Part shown: piece by piece, positions 1 through 9,094 of the stretch
Position numbering within the stretch: position 1 is the stretch's first letter
Layout of the letters: each line of letters starts with the position of its first letter
From: Opitutaceae bacterium
Lineage (GTDB): Bacteria > Verrucomicrobiota > Verrucomicrobiia > Opitutales > Opitutaceae
Direction of reading: 5' to 3'
Length of the DNA: 64,000 bases
Assembly: GCA_028280945.1 (NCBI GenBank)
Contig: JANQKV010000026.1
Location: 124,001 to 188,000 of the forward strand
The notes under the pieces: generated by a model
Told to the model about the DNA's origin: nothing
The model's input: only the letters and a program-made list of their open reading frames with translations
Database searches by the model: none
Translations under genes and position numbers: made by a program

Positions 1-635
1 GAGCGGCGCAGGCCGGCGGCGCCGAGAGCCAGGAGCCCCAAACCGGAGGCGGCGGAGGCGGGTTCGGGCACGGCTCCCGCCCGAACGGTGATGCCTCCGC
101 CGGAGCTTTCATAGGCCCACTGCACAATTTCGAAGGTGCCGGAATCGCCTGCTCCCGGTGTGAGAATCACCTCAGCCCAGCCATAGAGGACAAGGCTTCC
201 AGACGGATTGAATTGAAAACCGATGTGACCTCTTCCTCCGTCCGGGAAGCCGGTGGCGTTTTTGAACACATTGTAGCTATGAATACTATAAATAGATGCG
301 GCGAACATACCGGAATTAACCGTCGCCCCGGTAGCGAGATTAATCAGATCTGCTTGCGAGGTGGAGCCTGTCGCTCGGACTGCGAAACCATTGTTGTCAG
401 GGGATAAATTGACAAAATTCGTCACGGACCGGACTCCGATCTCTGCCAGTCCGCTGTTATCTATATTCCAGAAGAAATCACCGTTTGAGTTACCAGCAAT
501 TCCGCCACTTACCCCGAGGTCTGTGTTGGTGACAATCTGGCCTGACAGACCCGATGAGGTCAGTAGGGCTGCGATGGACCCAGGAATGAAGAGGGAGGTC
601 TTGGAAGGAGTGGTCGGGTTCTGCGGAGAAGACAT
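1..635 (-). CDS. PEP-CTERM sorting domain protein (3' end outside window)
   Basis: Reads leftward from the ATG at 635 and stays open to the window edge, so the last residues are missing. Residues about 14-30 are hydrophobic and would serve as a signal peptide. The C-terminal part shows a VPEP motif, then an Ala/Gly/Leu-rich hydrophobic segment and Arg-Arg, which is the PEP-CTERM sorting signal recognised by exosortase in known systems. The body is Gly/Ser/Asn-rich with no recognised enzymatic motif. It is probably a surface or exopolysaccharide-associated protein. Function unknown. Confidence 0.85.
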   Translation of the reverse strand, partial: MSSPQNPTTPSKTSLFIPGSIAALLTSSGLSGQIVTNTDLGVSGGIAGNSNGDFFWNIDNSGLAEIGVRSVTNFVNLSPDNNGFAVRATGSTSQADLINLATGATVNSGMFAASIYSIHSYNVFKNATGFPDGGRGHIGFQFNPSGSLVLYGWAEVILTPGAGDSGTFEIVQWAYESSGGGITVRAGAVPEPASAASGLGLLALGAAGLRR

Positions 636-645
636 TTGGGAAGTA

Positions 646-655
646 AGGTTAACCT
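646..655. promoter_or_regulatory. 10-bp perfect palindrome upstream of PEP-CTERM gene
   Basis: AGGTTAACCT lies 10 bp upstream of the start codon at 635 and its flanks continue the symmetry imperfectly. It could be an operator; a chance palindrome is also possible. Confidence 0.25.
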
Positions 656-811
656 AAGAACCTAAGAGACTCTTCATTAAAATTGCATTAAGTTTGCGAA
701 TACGCCCGAGACACTTGGGTCATTTTTACTGAGAGCAATGCTTTACCTTACTTTTCCCTCGCCAAGGCACCCTTTTCGCGCTCGTCCATCGGTCCTCAGG
801 CGGGGGCGCGA

Positions 812-1285
812 TCAGAATTCCAGCACGTAGATGTATCCGTTCGTGCGTTCCCGGAAATTACCCGTGGAAAGGTCGCCGTCATCGATGGCAGCGTCCACCT
901 GCTGAAACGTGGCGGCATCGGCAGTGGGAAAGTCGGCGGAGAGACCGGCAGTGTAGCCGAACACGCCTTCGTCCCAATCCCACTGACCGCCGAGTGGAGT
1001 TGCGCCTCCGAATTTGTCGAGACTGAGGTAGTTCCGCATGACATTGGGCACTCCGCCTGATCCGTCGGGCGGCCAGGTTCCCTGTTCCATGGCATAGGTT
1101 TCGAAAGCCTGAGCGCCGGTTCGCAGATCACTCACGAAAGTCGTGATCCGCGACTGGTCGCGCACCCGGGCGAATGCCGGAACCGCCAGAGTGGCGAGCA
1201 GACCGATAATCACCACTACAATCATGATCTCGACCAACGTGAATCCACGGGGGCTGTGGCTGATTGGGTTGCTGTGCGTTTTCAT
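812..1285 (-). CDS. Type IV pilin / type II secretion pseudopilin-like protein
   Basis: 157 residues from the ATG at 1285. This start is chosen over upstream starts because it gives a short charged leader ending in Gly just before the FTLVEIMIVVVIIGLLA motif (residues about 15-31), the prepilin peptidase site and N-methylated hydrophobic helix of type IV pilins and pseudopilins. Glu at mature position +5 is present. The rest is a small globular domain rich in Gly, Asp and Trp. It stands alone; a pilC/gspF-type gene lies about 9.5 kb away. Whether it is a major pilin or a pseudopilin cannot be decided. Confidence 0.88.
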   Translation of the reverse strand: MKTHSNPISHSPRGFTLVEIMIVVVIIGLLATLAVPAFARVRDQSRITTFVSDLRTGAQAFETYAMEQGTWPPDGSGGVPNVMRNYLSLDKFGGATPLGGQWDWDEGVFGYTAGLSADFPTADAATFQQVDAAIDDGDLSTGNFRERTNGYIYVLEF

Positions 1286-1448
1286 GAAATCAAGCTGCCT
1301 CACGGGGCTCCACCCGTAAACGCAAACCATGGTCAAAAGAGGGTAAATTGAATCCTCAAAAACTGACGAATTTTTAACCGATATCCTCTCGCGGGATTTG
1401 CTTTGCGCGGTGGTGGTGTAACCCCCTAGAACGACCGTTCTCTCTGCT

Positions 1449-2675
1449 ATGAAGATCGTTCTCGCATACTCCGGTGGCCTCGACACGTCCGTCGTGGTCA
1501 AGTGGCTTAAGGAAACCTACGGTGCTGAAATCATCACCTACGCGGCCGACGTGGGGCAGGAAGAGGAGCTCAAGGGCCTGTCGGCCAAGGCACGCAAGAC
1601 CGGTGCGACCAAGCACTACACGCTCAACCTCGTGGAGGAGTTTGCGCGCGATTACATCTACCCGATGATTCGCGCCAATGCGATTTACGAGGGGCAATAT
1701 TATCTCGGCACCTCCATTGCGCGGCCGCTCATCGCGAAGGCGCAGGTCGAGATTGCCCGCAAGGAAGGAGCCGACTCCGTCGCCCACGGAGCCACCGGCA
1801 AAGGCAACGACCAGTGCCGGTTTGAACTCTCCTATATGGCGCTCGCGCCCGACCTTCAAATCATCGCGCCGTGGAAGATGGATAACTTCCGCGCCGACTT
1901 CCCCGGCCGCTCCGAAATGATTGCTTACTGCAGGCAGCACAAAATCCCCGTCGAGGCTTCCGCCAAGAAGCCGTATTCGATGGACCGGAATCTTCTGCAC
2001 ATCTCCTATGAAGCCGGCATTTTGGAGGATCCTTGGTTCGACCCGACAACCAAGGCCAACAAGGGTATGTTTAAGCTATCGGCCGACCCCCAGGACGCAC
2101 CCAACCAGCCCGAGTATGTCGAACTCGATTTCGAACAGGGCAATTGCGTTCGCGTGAACGGCAAGAAGATGTCGCCGGGTAAAGTGCTCAAAACCCTGAA
2201 CACCCTGGGCGGCAAACACGGCATCGGCCGGATCGATATTGTCGAAAACCGCTTCGTCGGCATGAAGTCGCGTGGTGTCTACGAGACCCCGGGCGGCACG
2301 ATCCTGATGCATGCGCATCGTCAAGTCGAAGCGCTCACGATGGATCGCGACCTCATGCACCTGCGCGACGAGTTGATGCCGCGCTATGCCAAGCTCGTCT
2401 ACAACGGTTTCTGGTTCGCCCCGGAACGCGAGGCGCTGCAGGCCTTCGTGGACAAGAGCCAGGAGTTTGTGACCGGCAAGGCCCGACTGAAGCTCTATAA
2501 AGGCAACGTCATCACCTGCGGATCGAAGTCGAAGTATTCCCTTTACGACGAAAACATCGCTTCGATGGAAGGGGTGCAAAGCTGGTATAACCAAAACGAT
2601 GCCACCGGCTTCATCCGCCTCAATGGCCTGCGCCTGCGCGCCCGCGCGATGTCGCAAAAAGGTCCGGAGGTTTAG
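1449..2675 (+). CDS. argG: Argininosuccinate synthase
   Basis: 408 residues, the usual length. It joins citrulline and aspartate using ATP in arginine biosynthesis. The N-terminal PP-loop AYSGGLDTS is at residues about 6-14, and the substrate-binding segment [11 protein letters not shown] is at about 114-124. The complete family order is present down to the C-terminal helix. It is not linked to other arg genes here; neighbours are a divergent pilin and small exported proteins. Confidence 0.98.
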   Translation: MKIVLAYSGGLDTSVVVKWLKETYGAEIITYAADVGQEEELKGLSAKARKTGATKHYTLNLVEEFARDYIYPMIRANAIYEGQYYLGTSIARPLIAKAQVEIARKEGADSVAHGATGKGNDQCRFELSYMALAPDLQIIAPWKMDNFRADFPGRSEMIAYCRQHKIPVEASAKKPYSMDRNLLHISYEAGILEDPWFDPTTKANKGMFKLSADPQDAPNQPEYVELDFEQGNCVRVNGKKMSPGKVLKTLNTLGGKHGIGRIDIVENRFVGMKSRGVYETPGGTILMHAHRQVEALTMDRDLMHLRDELMPRYAKLVYNGFWFAPEREALQAFVDKSQEFVTGKARLKLYKGNVITCGSKSKYSLYDENIASMEGVQSWYNQNDATGFIRLNGLRLRARAMSQKGPEV

Positions 2676-2756
2676 ACGCCGTCGGCAATCATCGCCCAAC
2701 CGGCTCGGCTCGCCTGCGGGCTCGCATTCGAGTGTTGGATACGTCAGACCTGACGC

Positions 2757-3275
2757 ATGCTTTCCTTGCCCCGGTTACCTCTGTTGGCCGTCCTGCTGGG
2801 CGGCATCGTCCATGCCCAGAACCCACCGCCCGCGCCGCCCGAAGCTCGTCAGTTCGATTTTTGGATCGGCACTTGGGAGGTCTCCGCGCAGGGCAAAGTG
2901 GTCGGTCGTAACCAAATCGAATCGATCCACAATGGTCGCGTTTTGCACGAGAGCTACACAACCAACGGAGCGTTCGCGGGAAACAGCTACAACAGCTACA
3001 ACGTAGGCGCCAAACGATGGGAACAGTTTTGGATCGATAATAGTGGCACCGTTTTGCACATCACCGGTGGCTTGAATGAAGCCGGCCAGATGGTGCTCTC
3101 CGGCGAGCGCACGGGTCCCCAGGGCAAGGAAATCACCGATCGCATCACCTGGACGCCCAACGAAGATGGCACGGTGCGCCAGCACTGGGAAGTCAGCTCC
3201 GATGAAGGCGCGAATTGGCAAACGGCCTTCGACGGCACCTACCGCCGGTTGGAAGCCGGGGAGGACGACACGTAA
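2757..3275 (+). CDS. Exported DUF1579-like protein
   Basis: 172 residues with a signal peptide (residues 1-21, cleavage after an Ala-x-Ala-like site) followed by a small beta-rich domain. The motif FDFWIGTWEV at residues about 34-43 and the regularly spaced Gly-Arg/Trp strands resemble DUF1579 and similar lipocalin-like periplasmic proteins. No catalytic residues are recognisable. It lies 80 bp after argG and just before another small exported protein, which may be co-transcribed. Confidence 0.7.
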   Translation: MLSLPRLPLLAVLLGGIVHAQNPPPAPPEARQFDFWIGTWEVSAQGKVVGRNQIESIHNGRVLHESYTTNGAFAGNSYNSYNVGAKRWEQFWIDNSGTVLHITGGLNEAGQMVLSGERTGPQGKEITDRITWTPNEDGTVRQHWEVSSDEGANWQTAFDGTYRRLEAGEDDT

Positions 3276-3282
3276 GCCTCAC

Positions 3283-3777
3283 ATGTTTCTCCGCGACAAG
3301 TTGGACCCAATGCCTCAAGTTGATGGGATGAAGTGTCCTCCCAGGTCATTCCTCGCCCACCTGGCGGTCGGGCTGCTGTTGGTTTTGGTATTCTCCGCGG
3401 GAGCGTCGGCTCAGGTTGAAATCGACCGAGATTTGGCGGGCCAATGGACCATGGATGACCTCAGCCCGTCACTTAATTACCCTGCCAACAAGCGAGCCCT
3501 CAGCATTCTGCGGGTTTCTGCCAGCAAGAGCACGTGGGCCGACGGTTTTTTCTTCCTGAAGTGGGTCAACGCCCCTCGGCCCGAGCGCGGTTACTACAGC
3601 CTCGAGACGGGCCGGGTTTGGATCACGACCTACCGTTGGGTAAATGACAAGGAGCAGCGGGTGGAGTATCGGGGCGTGGTTGAACGCAACGACGAAGGCA
3701 CCTTGGTGTGGTCCGGCACCGCATCAACGACCGGCAGCCGCAAGGTTACTTGGAAGTTTGAAGCGGTGAAGAACTAG
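3283..3777 (+). CDS. Small exported protein of unknown function
   Basis: About 164 residues from the ATG at 3283; ATGs at 3310 and 3328 are also in frame, and the last begins directly on a good signal peptide ending GASA. The mature part is rich in Trp and Tyr, with phrases such as GYYSLETGRVWITTYRW that suggest an antiparallel beta sandwich. No family is recognised. It follows the DUF1579-like gene by 7 bp and faces the mla operon tail to tail. Confidence 0.6.
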   Translation: MFLRDKLDPMPQVDGMKCPPRSFLAHLAVGLLLVLVFSAGASAQVEIDRDLAGQWTMDDLSPSLNYPANKRALSILRVSASKSTWADGFFFLKWVNAPRPERGYYSLETGRVWITTYRWVNDKEQRVEYRGVVERNDEGTLVWSGTASTTGSRKVTWKFEAVKN

Positions 3778-3780
3778 TGA

Positions 3781-3801
3781 GGGACGAGGTCTCCTCGTTC
3801 C
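3781..3801. terminator. Hairpin between convergent genes
   Basis: A 9-bp stem (GGGACGAGG pairing with CCTCGTTCC, one G-U pair) closes a 3-nt loop between the convergent stops at 3777 and 3809. No T-run follows on either strand, so it is a probable bidirectional stem rather than a classical intrinsic terminator. Confidence 0.45.
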
Positions 3802-3808
3802 GGCCTCG

Positions 3809-4801
3809 CTAGAACAACGTATTGGCGGCGACGCCCACGGCGGTGATCGGCCCTTGGTCGGCAAGTCCGTCGACGGCGCGATTCACTTTTTGAATCGTCG
3901 ACTGCGCTTCCAGGTAGAGGTCGTCGTCGTTGATCAGGCGGCCCAGGGTGCCTTCACCTGAGTTCAGTTTGTCCGACAGGTCCTGGAGGTTGGCCATCGT
4001 GAGACGCAGGTTCTCCGCGGCGTCCTCGTCGTAGATCAACGTGCCCAGGGTGCCTTCACCGGACTTGATTTGTGCGACCATTGATTCGGCTTCGCCCATG
4101 AACCGATTGGCGGATTCGCTGGCTTCGCGGATTTGTTCGACGGCGAGCATCAATTCCTCGTAGGCCGATTCATCGGTCATGAGTTTGCCGAGTGTGCCTT
4201 CGCCGGCGGCAAGTCGATTGGTCACGGTTTCAAGGTTGGTGGTGATGGTGTCGATCTTGATCCGGTTCTCATCAATCATCCCGTTGAGTTTGGTCATCAG
4301 GCCCTCTCCGGAACCATCCGTGCCCATGGCGCCGGTGAATTGCGTGAGGGCCTGTTCGACCTTGCGGCCGATTTCTCCGACTTGGGAAACGACAGTGTTG
4401 AGGTCGGGGGTATCCTGGGAGCGGACTGTGCTGCCGGGTTCGATCGCAGGTGAATCGGGCGCGCCGATTGTGAGCGAAACGTAGTTGCTGCCGAGCAGGC
4501 CGGACATGGCGATGGTCGCCACGGAGTCCATGGGTACTTCGACGCCATTGGCGATCTGCATGACCACCTCGGCGTGGCGACCGCTCAGTTGGGTGGCGGT
4601 GACCTGGCCGACGGGCACGCCGGCAAGCCGGACATCGTCGCCGGGTTTCAATTCCTTGATAGTGGCGAATCGCGCGCGAAGTTCATAGGCTTCCTCGCTG
4701 TCGAGCCGGTTGCCGCTGAGGGACTCGTGCGTGATCCAGATGAGCGCGACGCCCATGAGGAAAAACAGGCCCACGCGGGCCGACATTTGTGCATTGTTCA
4801 T
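3809..4801 (-). CDS. mlaD: MCE/MlaD-family lipid-binding protein
   Basis: 330 residues. Residues about 8-25 form an N-terminal membrane anchor. The MCE domain spans about 38-115 and includes PGDDVRLAGVPVG and a GSNYVSL strand. The C-terminal half is helical and contains three copies of a GEGTLG-[KTR]-L unit near residues 200, 248 and 282, each followed by an acidic stretch. MCE proteins are the periplasmic substrate-binding subunits of phospholipid ABC transporters. Its ATG overlaps the stop of the ATPase gene by 4 bp, so the two are translationally coupled. Confidence 0.9.
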   Translation of the reverse strand: MNNAQMSARVGLFFLMGVALIWITHESLSGNRLDSEEAYELRARFATIKELKPGDDVRLAGVPVGQVTATQLSGRHAEVVMQIANGVEVPMDSVATIAMSGLLGSNYVSLTIGAPDSPAIEPGSTVRSQDTPDLNTVVSQVGEIGRKVEQALTQFTGAMGTDGSGEGLMTKLNGMIDENRIKIDTITTNLETVTNRLAAGEGTLGKLMTDESAYEELMLAVEQIREASESANRFMGEAESMVAQIKSGEGTLGTLIYDEDAAENLRLTMANLQDLSDKLNSGEGTLGRLINDDDLYLEAQSTIQKVNRAVDGLADQGPITAVGVAANTLF

Positions 4802-5604
4802 GATGTTGCCTCCAAGCTTTTGAAACGGGGATTTTGAAGATCGATTTTTGGATTGAGAAACTCGGTGATGATCGGGTCGTCGGATGCCCGGAACTCCGCC
4901 GGGGTGGCGATGTGGTGCAGGTTGCCTTCGTGCATCAGCGCGATGCGGTCGGCGATGGTGAGCGAGAGGTCACGATCATGGGAGACCACGATACTCGTGA
5001 CGGCGTATTCTTCACGCAGGGTCGCGATTATCTCGGCGATCGTGGCGGCCATGGTGGGGTCAAGTTCGCTGGTCGGCTCGTCGTAGAGGATCAGCTGGGG
5101 CTCCATTACCAGGGCGCGGGCGATGGCGACGCGCTTGCGCATGCCGCCGGAGAGTTCGGAGGGCATTTTCTGCGCGGCGTGTTCGATCGACAGGATGCGC
5201 AGGGCCCGCATCACGCGGTCGCGCATTTCAGGTTTGGAGCAAAGGCGGTGTTCGTGCGGGTAGAGCGCCAGGTTGTCGTAGACCGAAAGCGAATTGAGCA
5301 GAGCGCCCGACTGAAAAACCAGCGCCAGCGCGAACCGGTTGCGGGTTACCGGCAGCACGGGATTGCAGTCGTTGATCGTGACACTGCCTGCGGAGGGGGT
5401 TTCCAGTCCCGCCAGGTGGCGCAGGAGCACGGATTTGCCCGAACCACTGGGACCCATCACGACGAAGATCTCGCCGGGGGTGACCTCGAAGTTGACCCCT
5501 TTCAGCACCTGTTGGGAGCCGTAGGACTTTTCCAGTTCGGCGACTTTGACGGCGACCGGACTTCGGTCCTGCCGCTCCAGAATTGTTTCGCGCGAAGAGA
5601 CCAT
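4798..5604 (-). CDS. mlaF: ABC transporter ATP-binding protein (MlaF-like)
   Basis: 268 residues. Walker A GPSGSGKS is at about 51-58, the ABC signature LSGGMRKR at about 151-158, and Walker B LILYDEPTSELDP with its switch His (VVSHDRD) follows. It would power the MlaE permease to move phospholipids between the membranes. It lies 2 bp after mlaE and overlaps mlaD, within an operon starting at 7801. Length and motifs are normal for MlaF; Ser-Glu replaces the commoner Gly before LDP. Confidence 0.93.
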   Translation of the reverse strand: MVSSRETILERQDRSPVAVKVAELEKSYGSQQVLKGVNFEVTPGEIFVVMGPSGSGKSVLLRHLAGLETPSAGSVTINDCNPVLPVTRNRFALALVFQSGALLNSLSVYDNLALYPHEHRLCSKPEMRDRVMRALRILSIEHAAQKMPSELSGGMRKRVAIARALVMEPQLILYDEPTSELDPTMAATIAEIIATLREEYAVTSIVVSHDRDLSLTIADRIALMHEGNLHHIATPAEFRASDDPIITEFLNPKIDLQNPRFKSLEATS

Positions 5605-5606
5605 GA

Positions 5607-6362
5607 TCAGGCGAGCACCTTGGTGATGAAGTAGTCGAGGGTGAGAATCGCGACGAGCGACAGCACGACGGATTTAGTAACGGCGAGCCCAATCTCGCGC
5701 GGGCCGCCACGGGTGCGGAGCCCGATATTGCAGGCGATGATCATGACCACGAAGCCGAAGATTTCGGCTTTGATCAGGCCATCGAGCACATCCTGAAACG
5801 AAACGTAGGTTTGGAGGTTTAAAAAGAACGCGTCGGCCGACAGGCCGATAAAGCTTACGTATTCGCAGACGATCGCCCCGCCGAACCAAGCGATCAGATT
5901 GGCCAGGATCGTAAGTACCGGCATCACCAGCAAAACCGCGAGCAACCGCGGCAGCACCAACAACCGCTCCGGCGGGATGTTCATGGTGATGAGGGCATCG
6001 ACCTCCGAATTGACCCGCATCGATGCCAGCTCGGCGGTGATCGCGCTGCCAACCCGGCCGGCCAGTATGATGGCAACCATGACCGGCCCCAATTCGCGTG
6101 CCACGGAAGCTCCGACGAGCGCCCCGATGAACTCCTTGGCGCCAAACTCGCGCAAAGTGATGCCCGCCTGTAGTGCGAGCACGGCGCCGATGAAAAACAA
6201 CAGGATCGCGATGATCGGCATCGAGGTGTAGCCGATCCGGTAGCCGTGCTCGGCGATACGTTTAAGAATGCGGGGTGCGGCCGGCAGCATGGCGAAGGCA
6301 CGCCACGTCATGATGATGCCGGAGCCGAAGGAATCGAGAAACTGGTAAACACGAGCGATCAT
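5607..6362 (-). CDS. mlaE: ABC transporter permease (MlaE family)
   Basis: 251 residues with five to six hydrophobic segments. The family core is seen in ALQAGITLREFGAKEFIGA, SVARELGPVMVAIILAGRVGSAITAELASM and in the C-terminal segment with RGGPREIGLAVTKSVV. It forms the inner-membrane channel of the Mla/MCE phospholipid transporter. Its start overlaps the stop of the upstream unknown gene (ATGA at 6359-6362), and its stop sits 2 bp before mlaF. Confidence 0.94.
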   Translation of the reverse strand: MIARVYQFLDSFGSGIIMTWRAFAMLPAAPRILKRIAEHGYRIGYTSMPIIAILLFFIGAVLALQAGITLREFGAKEFIGALVGASVARELGPVMVAIILAGRVGSAITAELASMRVNSEVDALITMNIPPERLLVLPRLLAVLLVMPVLTILANLIAWFGGAIVCEYVSFIGLSADAFFLNLQTYVSFQDVLDGLIKAEIFGFVVMIIACNIGLRTRGGPREIGLAVTKSVVLSLVAILTLDYFITKVLA

Positions 6363-7801
6363 GGTTTGGTGGAAAGAAGCGCGCTGGAGGCGGAGAGCCC
6401 ACGGTCAGCGGAGTAGCCAACCCGCAGGAGGTCGCCTAGGAATCCCCAGTATCGTCCTTGCGGGCTGCCGGAGAAATTGAAGAGCGGGCCAAGGTGGAAT
6501 TCGGTGGATTGTCGTTCGGCACTGCGCGCAAACGTCACGGCATCCCACAATGCCGAATGCCGGTATTCACCGGCGTCGGTCTGGTTGTAGCGATAGACAG
6601 CAAAGAGCGGTGACCAGAGCTGGCGCATCCGCTCGTTGTGCGGGAAAAAGACTTCGATCGGACTGAAGGCCTGAAACTGCACCCGGCCCGCTCCGTTGTT
6701 CCACTGGCTGAAGAGGGGCCACAGGTGGCGTTTGTGCGCGGAGGCCAGATCGGGCGACTGCCGACTCGTCTGCACTTCGGAATGGTAGACAAAGTAGAGC
6801 AGTTGCTGGCGGCGATGGTCGAGGTGTTCGCTGCTCCACTGCCGGTCCCGCCACAGCGGCCAGAGCAACCAAACCTGCTCCCGGGCGGGGGAAACGGAGT
6901 GCGAGTAGAGTGGAGCCCAGCGGTTGACGTGGCGCTGTTCACCGCGGCCTTGCACGAGGAACGGCCAAAAGAGATTGGTCTGGCGGTAGCGGGTGGGGGA
7001 GGTCCGATTGGAGTAGCCAAAAAACGGCCAGCCAAATGTTTGGCTGCGGTAACCGGGGGCGGTTTCCGTGGCGTAAAGTGGCAGGAAACCCGCGCGATGG
7101 GTGGGCTCCGCCGTATCCAAGTTATTGTGACTTTGGTAAATCAGCGGCCAGAGCATGAACTGCCGGGAGCTCACGCCGTCTTCCCGGCGCTGCCCCCACA
7201 GCGGCCAGATTTCAAAACCACGGTGGTTTGCCCCGGAGATGGATTTAATGAAAGGCCAAGGCGTACTGGTCGTGGTCACGCCATCGTTTTCGTAGCGCAC
7301 ATAGAGCGGAAACGCGGTCCACCGGAGGCGTTGTTGTCCGAATCGCTGACTGATGTCGCCGTAGATCGGAAAAACAGCGCGGTAGGAAGATTCCGGTTCG
7401 CCGGTATCGCGGGAAAAGTAGAATGGCCAGATGCTGAAACGGTCGTCGCGAGCCGAACCCGTGCGCGAATTGACGAGATTGAGAATGGTCCACTTGGTAT
7501 CATCGGTCGCGGCATCGTGTTCGCGATACCACAGGGGATAAATGAAGCTGCGGGCAAAGGAGTCGTCTGCACCCTCGAAGTCGTGAAAGAGGGGACGGAA
7601 CCCCGTCATCCGATCGCCGTCGGCATTGGATGAGCCATAGATCAAAGGCCCCAGTGAACTCCATCGGCTCACCCCTTCGCGGTCGGCGGGCTGCTCCACC
7701 CAGAACGGCCAATAGTTGCGCTCTCGCGGCAGCTCCGCCCGCACGGAGGCAAGGCAAGCCACCGCGACCAACGTCATCGAGGCGACGAGGCGCAAGTTCA
7801 T
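6359..7801 (-). CDS. Exported aromatic-Pro repeat protein, candidate outer-membrane part of Mla operon
   Basis: 480 residues from the ATG at 7801, which begins directly on a signal peptide (residues 1-22, ending SVRA); a start 51 bp upstream would add an unlikely leader. The mature protein repeats a short motif of aromatic-Pro-[Leu/Phe/Ile]-aromatic (YWPFW, SIWPFYF, IWPLW, LWPLIY, GWPFFG, LFWPFL, LLWPLW, HLWPLF) every 20-40 residues, joined by polar Arg/Ser-rich stretches. This pattern fits paired beta strands, possibly an outer-membrane barrel. It is translationally coupled to mlaE, so a role in lipid traffic to or from the outer membrane is inferred. No named family is recognised. Confidence 0.75.
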   Translation of the reverse strand: MNLRLVASMTLVAVACLASVRAELPRERNYWPFWVEQPADREGVSRWSSLGPLIYGSSNADGDRMTGFRPLFHDFEGADDSFARSFIYPLWYREHDAATDDTKWTILNLVNSRTGSARDDRFSIWPFYFSRDTGEPESSYRAVFPIYGDISQRFGQQRLRWTAFPLYVRYENDGVTTTSTPWPFIKSISGANHRGFEIWPLWGQRREDGVSSRQFMLWPLIYQSHNNLDTAEPTHRAGFLPLYATETAPGYRSQTFGWPFFGYSNRTSPTRYRQTNLFWPFLVQGRGEQRHVNRWAPLYSHSVSPAREQVWLLWPLWRDRQWSSEHLDHRRQQLLYFVYHSEVQTSRQSPDLASAHKRHLWPLFSQWNNGAGRVQFQAFSPIEVFFPHNERMRQLWSPLFAVYRYNQTDAGEYRHSALWDAVTFARSAERQSTEFHLGPLFNFSGSPQGRYWGFLGDLLRVGYSADRGLSASSALLSTKP

Positions 7802-7856
7802 AGTGTAGGAGAAGAGTGGTGTGCGTGGGTAATCGACGTGAGCCGAATACAAATTA

Positions 7857-7872
7857 AGTTAGGTGCCTAACT
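7857..7872. promoter_or_regulatory. Inverted repeat upstream of the mla operon
   Basis: AGTTAGG and CCTAACT are separated by 2 bp, about 56 bp upstream of the operon's first ATG at 7801. The position suits an operator for this leftward operon. Confidence 0.35.
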
Positions 7873-7951
7873 ACAGTGAAAAAATCTGCCATTGCAAACG
7901 AGGTACGAGCAATGCGGGACGATCATTCAGAAGGTTCCCTAAACGGATATG

Positions 7952-9022
7952 TTAGACGGTCACGGAACCGCCCGGGTCCAGGGTCACGAATTCGTCCGGA
8001 TCCAGGTCTGCCGCGCTCACCGCTGCGGCCAAGTCGTTCGGCGGATCCTCGCGGCCCTCATCGGTCAACTGAAACGTCCCCCAATGCACACCAAGGGATT
8101 TCATGGCACCGACGGTTTGATGGATGCGCACCGCTTCGGCCGGATTGCAATGCTGGGCCGCCATGAACCAGCGCGGCTCGTAGGCTCCGATGGGGACAAT
8201 CGCGAGATCCGGCTCACCGCACTGCTCGTGGATTTGCGCAAACATTTGATCATCCCAGGCCGTATCACCCGCATAGTAAAATGTGCGGCCGGCTGCCTGC
8301 ACGAAAAAGCCCGACCAGAGGCGATGGTTGCGTTTGCCGCTGAGCCGGTTGCTCCAATGGCGAGCTGGTGTGGCCCGGACATAAAAACCGGGGGCAAACT
8401 CATGTGCTTCCCACCAGTCCAACTCAATGATGCGTTCGGGCGCGAAACCAAATTTCAAGAGCAGGTCACTGTTGCCCAAGGGTACGGCCACGGCCGGTGG
8501 CTCCGGTTGCCGGGCAAAGTGTTTCAAGGTGGGGGCGTCACAATGGTCGTAATGATCGTGGCTGAGCAGAATCACATGAATGTCCGGCAGGTCCTCCATC
8601 GCCACCCCGGGTTCATGCACCCGCTGGGGACCGGCCCATTGAACAGGGCTGGGGCGCTCGCTGAAGACCGGGTCGGTAAGGATGTTGGCGTGACGGGTTT
8701 GGACCAGGACGGTGGCGTGATTGATCCAGGTGGTCGTGATTGTGCCATCGAGGGGAGCATCGGGCAGGGGAGGCGGATCGATCTCCACCCGCTTTGGCCA
8801 CGGTTGGGGAGTGGATGTCCGCCGCCACTTCAGCACATCCCACCACGACCGATTGATGTGCTTGCCGGGGTTAAAAAACTTGAAGCCATCGCTGTGGTCG
8901 GAGCGGGGAAAACGCGGTCGGGAAGGCATGGTGGAAGTGGCGGCGGAGGCGGTAAGTCCGAGGCCACCGGTCCAGAGCAGGCTGCGAAGGAAGCGGCGGC
9001 GAGTGAAGCGAAGACTGGGCAT
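7952..9022 (-). CDS. Tat-exported MBL-fold metallo-hydrolase (NAPE-PLD/UlaG-like)
   Basis: 356 residues. The N-terminus has a twin-arginine signal (TRRRFLRSLLW) before a hydrophobic segment. The metal site appears as SHDHYDHCD (HxHxDH type), followed by a conserved His (TPARHWSNR) and Asp (YYAGDTAWDD), with a terminal His in GVHWGTFQLTDE. This arrangement matches the NAPE-hydrolysing phospholipase D / YtnP-like branch of metallo-beta-lactamases. The substrate is unknown; a lipid ester is possible. It precedes the mla operon in the same orientation, but 150 bp separates them. Confidence 0.88.
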   Translation of the reverse strand: MPSLRFTRRRFLRSLLWTGGLGLTASAATSTMPSRPRFPRSDHSDGFKFFNPGKHINRSWWDVLKWRRTSTPQPWPKRVEIDPPPLPDAPLDGTITTTWINHATVLVQTRHANILTDPVFSERPSPVQWAGPQRVHEPGVAMEDLPDIHVILLSHDHYDHCDAPTLKHFARQPEPPAVAVPLGNSDLLLKFGFAPERIIELDWWEAHEFAPGFYVRATPARHWSNRLSGKRNHRLWSGFFVQAAGRTFYYAGDTAWDDQMFAQIHEQCGEPDLAIVPIGAYEPRWFMAAQHCNPAEAVRIHQTVGAMKSLGVHWGTFQLTDEGREDPPNDLAAAVSAADLDPDEFVTLDPGGSVTV

Positions 9023-9094
9023 GGGCGGGAGAACCCCACCGTTTCACCGACTCTTCACGTTTGCCAAATCGCCAAACCAATTTTGCATGGCGCG

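Noticed and set aside
7949..9094. Long plus-strand extension upstream of rsmD
   Set aside because: It lies antisense to the metallo-hydrolase gene, and RsmD homology starts only at 9095.
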